Source: DASSBG01 sp035699085 (GTDB lineage Bacteria; Pseudomonadota; Gammaproteobacteria; Xanthomonadales; Rhodanobacteraceae). Taken from it: a stretch of DNA of 25,832 nucleotides. Numbering within the stretch: the stretch's first letter is position 1; each line of letters starts with the position of its first letter. The position numbers and the translations under genes are program-made. Below, in pieces: positions 21,270 to 25,832 of the stretch. Under the pieces are notes generated by a model. The model had not been told where the DNA came from. It was given only the letters and a program-made list of their open reading frames with translations, and made no database searches. Where the stretch lies: contig DASSBG010000044.1 of NCBI GenBank assembly GCA_035699085.1, forward strand, positions 1 through 25,832, in the 5' to 3' direction.

Positions 21270-22648
21270 GGCGTCGCTCCCTTGGTTGCGGCGGCAGCGG
21301 TGGCGGCAGTCGCCGGCTTCGCCGCCTCGGCCAGGTAGGTGATGGTGACGTGGTGTGTATTGCCGACGTACTGCTTGAGCACCCGCTGGACGTCGGCGGC
21401 GGTGACCGCCTGCAGGTCTTCGAGGTCGCTGTTGACGTTGGATGGGTCGCCCTCGAGCAGGGTGGCCTGACCGATGGCGAAGCCCTTGCCCATCGCGGTC
21501 TGACGGCGCTCAAGCGCGCTGGTCAGCAGTTGCGTCTTGACCTTGGCCAGTTCGCCGGCGTCGATCGGCTCCTTCATCAGCGTGTTGACCTGCGCCAGCA
21601 TGGCGTCGCGCACCTTGGCCGGCGACTTGCCGTGGGCGACGATGGCGTAGGCCACCAGCAGGCCCTTGTCCTTGCGCAGGTCGGCCTCGAAGCCCAACTG
21701 CGCCGCCTGCTGTCCGTGGTAGACCAGCGCCTGGTACAGGCGCGAGGAGTCGCCGCGGCCCAGCAGGGCCGACGCCACGCGCAGCGCCGCCGCGTCCTTG
21801 CTTGCCGCCGGCGGCGCCAGCCAGGTCACCGCCACCGCCGGCAACGGCACGTCGGGCGCGCGCACGGTGTAGCTGCGGTCCTTTTTCCACGCGGGCTCGA
21901 CGGCGGTCACCTGCGGGATCGCGCTGTCGGGCTTCTTGATGTCGCCGAAATACTGGTCGACCCAGGCCTTCAGCTGCGCCGGCTCGAAGTCGCCGACCAC
22001 GATCAGGGTCGCGTTGTCGGGCCGGTAGAAGGTGCGGTGGAAATCCAGTACGTCCTGCAGCGAGGCCGCCTCCAGCTCAGGGATCGAGCCGATGGTCGGG
22101 CGCTTGTACGGGTGCACCCGGTAGGACTTGGCGTCCAGCGCGTTGAAGAAGCGGCCGTAAGGCTGTGCCAGCACGCTCTGGCGGTATTCCTCCTCGACCA
22201 CCGCGCGCTCGGACTTGAAGTTGGCCTGGTCGACGGTGAGGTAGGCCATGCGGTCGGCCTCAGCCCACAGCAGGGTCTCCAGGTGGTTCGACGGCACCAC
22301 TTCGAAGTAGTTGGTGATGTCGTCGCCGGTGGAGGCGTTGTTGGCGCCGCCGACATCCTCGGTCAGCCGGTCCATCTCCTCGGCCTTCATGTGCTTGGTG
22401 CTCTTGAACATCAGGTGCTCGAAGAGGTGGGCAAAGCCCGAGCGGCCCTGCGGGTCGTCCTTTGAACCGACGTGATACCAGACCTGCACGCTCACCACGG
22501 GGCTGGAATGGTCGACGATCGACAGCACCTGCAGCCCGTTGGGCAACACGCGCTGGTGGTACTTCAGCGGCGGGATGGTGAGCGGCTTGGCCAGCAGCGG
22601 CGTGGCCATGGAGGCAAGGGTCAGGCCCAGCAGGAGACGAGAAATCAT
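21266..22648 (-). CDS. Zinc metalloprotease, M16 family catalytic subunit
   Basis: A 460-residue exported peptidase. The signal peptide (about residues 1-20) is cut near LLA-KP. The inverted zinc motif HLFEH gives H74, E77 and H78, and E154 in ERAVVEEEYR is the third ligand at the expected distance of about 77-81 residues. GGANNASTGDDITNYFE (100-116) is also typical. The second domain is inactive, as in the family. It is the first gene of a two-gene operon with the non-catalytic partner. The start at 22648 is set by the signal peptide; the frame remains open 405 bp further upstream without family sequence. The 134-bp gap before it (22649-22782) contains a small palindrome ACTCTGGCAGAGT but no clear promoter. 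Confidence 0.93.
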   Translation of the reverse strand: MISRLLLGLTLASMATPLLAKPLTIPPLKYHQRVLPNGLQVLSIVDHSSPVVSVQVWYHVGSKDDPQGRSGFAHLFEHLMFKSTKHMKAEEMDRLTEDVGGANNASTGDDITNYFEVVPSNHLETLLWAEADRMAYLTVDQANFKSERAVVEEEYRQSVLAQPYGRFFNALDAKSYRVHPYKRPTIGSIPELEAASLQDVLDFHRTFYRPDNATLIVVGDFEPAQLKAWVDQYFGDIKKPDSAIPQVTAVEPAWKKDRSYTVRAPDVPLPAVAVTWLAPPAASKDAAALRVASALLGRGDSSRLYQALVYHGQQAAQLGFEADLRKDKGLLVAYAIVAHGKSPAKVRDAMLAQVNTLMKEPIDAGELAKVKTQLLTSALERRQTAMGKGFAIGQATLLEGDPSNVNSDLEDLQAVTAADVQRVLKQYVGNTHHVTITYLAEAAKPATAATAAAATKGATP

Positions 22649-22782
22649 GGCGGGTTCCGGCAGGAGGAATCGGCGGCACTCTGGCAGAGTCCGGCGCACC
22701 CGGCAAGGGTCGATGGTCAGGGCAGATTCAAGCGCGGCACCCGCCGGGATAGGCCGCCGCGGCTGGCGGCAGCGCAGACGCT

Positions 22783-23679
22783 TCAGCCCTGCGATTCGAG
22801 TTGCCGCGCGTAAGCCACATCGGCGGGGTCGAGCTTGCCGAGGTCGTGGGCGCGATGCCGCCCGAGGCTCGCCGGCGCCGCCACCAGCGCCGCCAGTTGC
22901 GCCACCCGCTGCGGCGCGGGCGGCTGGCCGAGGAAGTCGAGCAGCTGCGCCACGCCTTGCCCGGGGCTCTGGCAGAACGCGTCGTAATCGAGCAGCAGGA
23001 AGCGCCGCCCCATGGCCGCGCCGATCTCCAGTACGCGGCGATGCGCGGCACACCAGTACGCCAGCGCGTCACGCGGCGTGTCTTCCACCGGGCGGCCCAG
23101 CAGGGCCGGTCCCCAAAGCTCCAGTTGGTTGCGGTTGCCGCTCCAGGCCATGTCGAGGCCGCTGCGCATGACATGGATGTAGCGCAGCCGAGGCAGCGCC
23201 CGCGTCAACCGATCCAGCACCACGTGCGTGTTCGGTTCCTTCCAGCCCCAGCGGTCGTGCTTCGCCTCTGCAACACCGTCCGCCATCGCCTCGATCAGCG
23301 TCGCGGCCCGCTGGCGCAGCCACGCCGCCGGCGCTTGCAGCCGCTCGTGGCACAGCTGGTCCAGCAACTCGCGCTGCGCCGCATCCGGTGGCCCCGCCGC
23401 CGTCAGCCCGCCGACCAGCAGACGCAACCGCGCCTCGAAAGCCGCGTCGTCCAGCGCCAGCACCTCGCGCTGTTTGAACAGCAGCGTGAACCACAAGGTA
23501 TCGTCCGCCTCGTTGCGGTCCGCGCCCAGCCGGAAGCCCAGCGCGTCGAGCATCCGCGCGACCAGCCGCGTGCCGCTGCCGCCGACGCCGCCCACCGCCA
23601 CCGGCGCCGCGTCGGCCAGCCCGGTTGCCGCCGGCCCTGCCGTCATGCCCGCGGACATTCCGTGGATCGCCATCGGCAT
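22783..23679 (-). CDS. Sulfotransferase-like protein
   Basis: A 298-residue protein with a P-loop of the sulfotransferase kind. The 5'-phosphosulfate loop is GGVGGSGTR (residues 30-38). WGWKEPN (144-150) follows the region of the catalytic base. The 3'-phosphate loop is YIHVMRSGLDMAWSGN (167-182), with R172 and S180 at the expected places. These suggest transfer of sulfate from PAPS to a glycan, lipid or small molecule. No second gene of sulfate activation or glycan synthesis is nearby, so the acceptor cannot be guessed. The start is uncertain: ATG 23679 (chosen), 23673 or later Met codons near residues 8 and 12; none has a strong ribosome site. It lies 87 bp after the tRNA gene on the same strand and could be co-transcribed with it. 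Confidence 0.75.
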   Translation of the reverse strand: MPMAIHGMSAGMTAGPAATGLADAAPVAVGGVGGSGTRLVARMLDALGFRLGADRNEADDTLWFTLLFKQREVLALDDAAFEARLRLLVGGLTAAGPPDAAQRELLDQLCHERLQAPAAWLRQRAATLIEAMADGVAEAKHDRWGWKEPNTHVVLDRLTRALPRLRYIHVMRSGLDMAWSGNRNQLELWGPALLGRPVEDTPRDALAYWCAAHRRVLEIGAAMGRRFLLLDYDAFCQSPGQGVAQLLDFLGQPPAPQRVAQLAALVAAPASLGRHRAHDLGKLDPADVAYARQLESQG

Positions 23680-23766
23680 TCGATGTTCGTTGCTGTCATC
23701 GGGATCGAGACTCGCCGAGGGGAGATGGCCGCTGGCCGCTCGTCGTAAGAGGGGCGCGGGAGGTAG

Positions 23767-23843
23767 TGGTGGGCCCACCAGGACTTGAACCTGGAACCAA
23801 CGGATTATGAGTCCGCTGCTCTGACCAGTTGAGCTATAGGCCC
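23767..23843 (-). tRNA. ileX: tRNA-Ile2 (anticodon CAU, probably lysidine-modified)
   Basis: A 77-base cloverleaf on the minus strand. The acceptor stem GGGCCUA pairs with UGGGCCC (one G-U), followed by discriminator A and an encoded CCA (23767-23769). The D arm is AGCUCAACUGGUCAGAGC, the anticodon loop CUCAUAA, and the T arm carries GGUUCAAGUCC. GACUCAUAAUC followed by UUGGU and GGUUCAAGUCC matches E. coli tRNA-Ile2 better than the elongator tRNA-Met, whose T arm is GGUUCGAAUCC. If right, C34 is converted to lysidine by TilS to read AUA. It stands near rpoD, as ileX does in E. coli. Confidence 0.9.
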
Positions 23844-23936
23844 TGCTGCATCGGTGCGAGCAAGAGGCGGAAGTTTAACCGCTGCGGCGGGCGAGACACG
23901 ATAGGTGCGGCAGGCGAGCTCCTGCGCGATCGGTTG

Positions 23937-24084
23937 GGTGTGTCGCGAGGTCAAGAAGATTCCGGATTCCGCGCTGCGCGCGGCTCCAGCGCGCCGTCAT
24001 TCCGGACTGCCGGAGGTAGATCCGGAATCTTGTCCGGTGTGTCGCGGCGCCAGGAAGATTCCGGATTCCGCGCTGCGCGCGGCT
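23937..24084. repeat. Two copies of a 49-bp direct repeat, 99 bp apart
   Basis: Copies at 23937-23985 and 24036-24084 begin GGTGTGTCGCG and end in an identical 31-bp stretch (23955-23985 and 24054-24084). Between them is an inverted relative, CGTCATTCCGGA (23995-24006) and TCCGGAATCT (24021-24030), which can fold with AGATTCCGGA of the repeat. The second copy runs into the tandem array at 24077. This is noncoding intergenic DNA between tRNA-Ile2 and rpoD. Confidence 0.7.
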
Positions 24085-24235
24085 ACGGAATGACGGGTTT
24101 GGGTGCGGCGGGTTGAAACCCGCCCTACGGCGCGGCTCCGGAATGACGGGCTTGCGCGCGGCGGGTTGAAACCCGACCTACGGCGCGGCTCCGGAATGAC
24201 GGGTTTAAGTGGGGCGGGTTGAAGCCCGCCCTGCG
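24077..24235. repeat. Three tandem 53-bp units with internal hairpins
   Basis: Units 24077-24129, 24130-24182 and 24183-24235 are each 53 bp and begin GCGCGGCT; a truncated fourth start follows at 24236. Each contains CGGAATGACGGG and the hairpin GGCGGGTT-GAA-ACCCG (or a close variant), similar to the GTAGGGCGGGTTTCAACCCGC repeats common in proteobacterial intergenic DNA. Units differ at scattered bases, mostly in the variable stretch between the two motifs. The remaining 140 bp up to the terminator (24236-24376) shows no gene. Confidence 0.8.
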
Positions 24236-24376
24236 GCGCGGCTCCCTTTCGCGGGTGCGACGTTGGTCATGCTGCCGACTTCGTCGGCTGTCGGGGTTCG
24301 CTTCGCTCACCGCCAACCTGCGATGCATCCGGGCTTCGGCGAGCTCCGCGCTACCTGCTCCCTGCTCCCGAGCCAC

Positions 24377-24407
24377 AAAAAACGACGCCCGCGCGGGCGG
24401 GCGTCGT
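24377..24407 (-). terminator. Rho-independent terminator of rpoD
   Basis: Reading the minus strand, ACGACGCCCG pairs with CGGGCGTCGT (24398-24407 with 24382-24391) over 10 bp around a 6-base loop, followed directly by a run of six T (24382-24377, sharing one base with the stem). It lies 23 bases beyond the rpoD stop codon. Confidence 0.9.
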
Positions 24408-24430
24408 GGTTGCGGCGGGTGCGGCGTGGC

Positions 24431-25832
<1,402 letters not shown>

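Noticed and set aside
19872..21338. Plus-strand open frame opposite the M16 partner subunit
   Set aside because: Shadow frame of a well-supported minus-strand gene, without domains.
23767..23843. Elongator tRNA-Met reading of the CAU tRNA
   Set aside because: T-arm and anticodon-arm bases fit tRNA-Ile2 better, and the position near rpoD agrees. Modification of C34 cannot be seen in DNA, so this remains a preference.
24077..24235. Possible CRISPR array
   Set aside because: The units are directly tandem 53-mers with no unique spacers between conserved repeats, and there are no cas genes.
23767..24430. tRNA-linked integration site of a mobile island
   Set aside because: No integrase gene and no second copy of the tRNA 3' end was found; the neighbouring DNA is repeats and the rpoD terminator.

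Overview
The window is high-GC proteobacterial DNA, and its gene content points to a gammaproteobacterium of the Xanthomonadales (Lysobacterales), perhaps Rhodanobacteraceae. That placement is inferred from rpoD next to a tRNA-Ile2, a sigma factor paired with a Ser/Thr kinase, REP-type and heptad intergenic repeats, and secreted beta-helix proteins. No 16S or other decisive marker is present.

Layout. Positions 111-5028 (minus strand) hold an ABC export operon of MacAB type: adaptor, ATPase and two FtsX/MacB permeases. It is preceded by a near-perfect sigma-54 promoter and two TGTCCG/CGGACA inverted repeats. Positions 5350-12760 (plus strand) form a cell-surface module: a secreted beta-helix protein, an ECF sigma factor overlapping a TPR-containing membrane Ser/Thr kinase, a small secreted four-cysteine protein, and a second beta-helix paralogue. 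The last two genes share a conserved 34-35 bp upstream element. Positions 12880-15225 hold a second ECF sigma factor, a single-pass membrane protein overlapping it (probable anti-sigma), and an exported two-PDZ protein with a polyproline tail.

Positions 15272-16243 (minus) encode an aldo/keto reductase. Positions 16320-17101 carry a promoter, a yybP-ykoY manganese riboswitch and the TMEM165/GDT1-family protein it should control. Positions 17376-19677 pair a NupG-type nucleoside permease with a PfkB/ribokinase-like kinase, suggesting nucleoside or ribose salvage. Positions 19779-22648 (minus) encode a translationally coupled M16 peptidase pair: one subunit with HxxEH and one without it but with the R/Y pair. 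A sulfotransferase-like gene, tRNA-Ile2(CAU), a repeat-rich intergenic region, a rho-independent terminator and the 3' part of rpoD (running off the right edge) complete the window.

The strongest candidate for something undescribed is the 5350-12760 module. The kinase-linked sigma factor has threonines where ECF factors usually have acidic residues in region 2.2. It sits among secreted proteins, two of which share an upstream element that could be its promoter. The sigma-54 control of the ABC exporter and the heptad/REP elements placed at gene ends are further points of interest.
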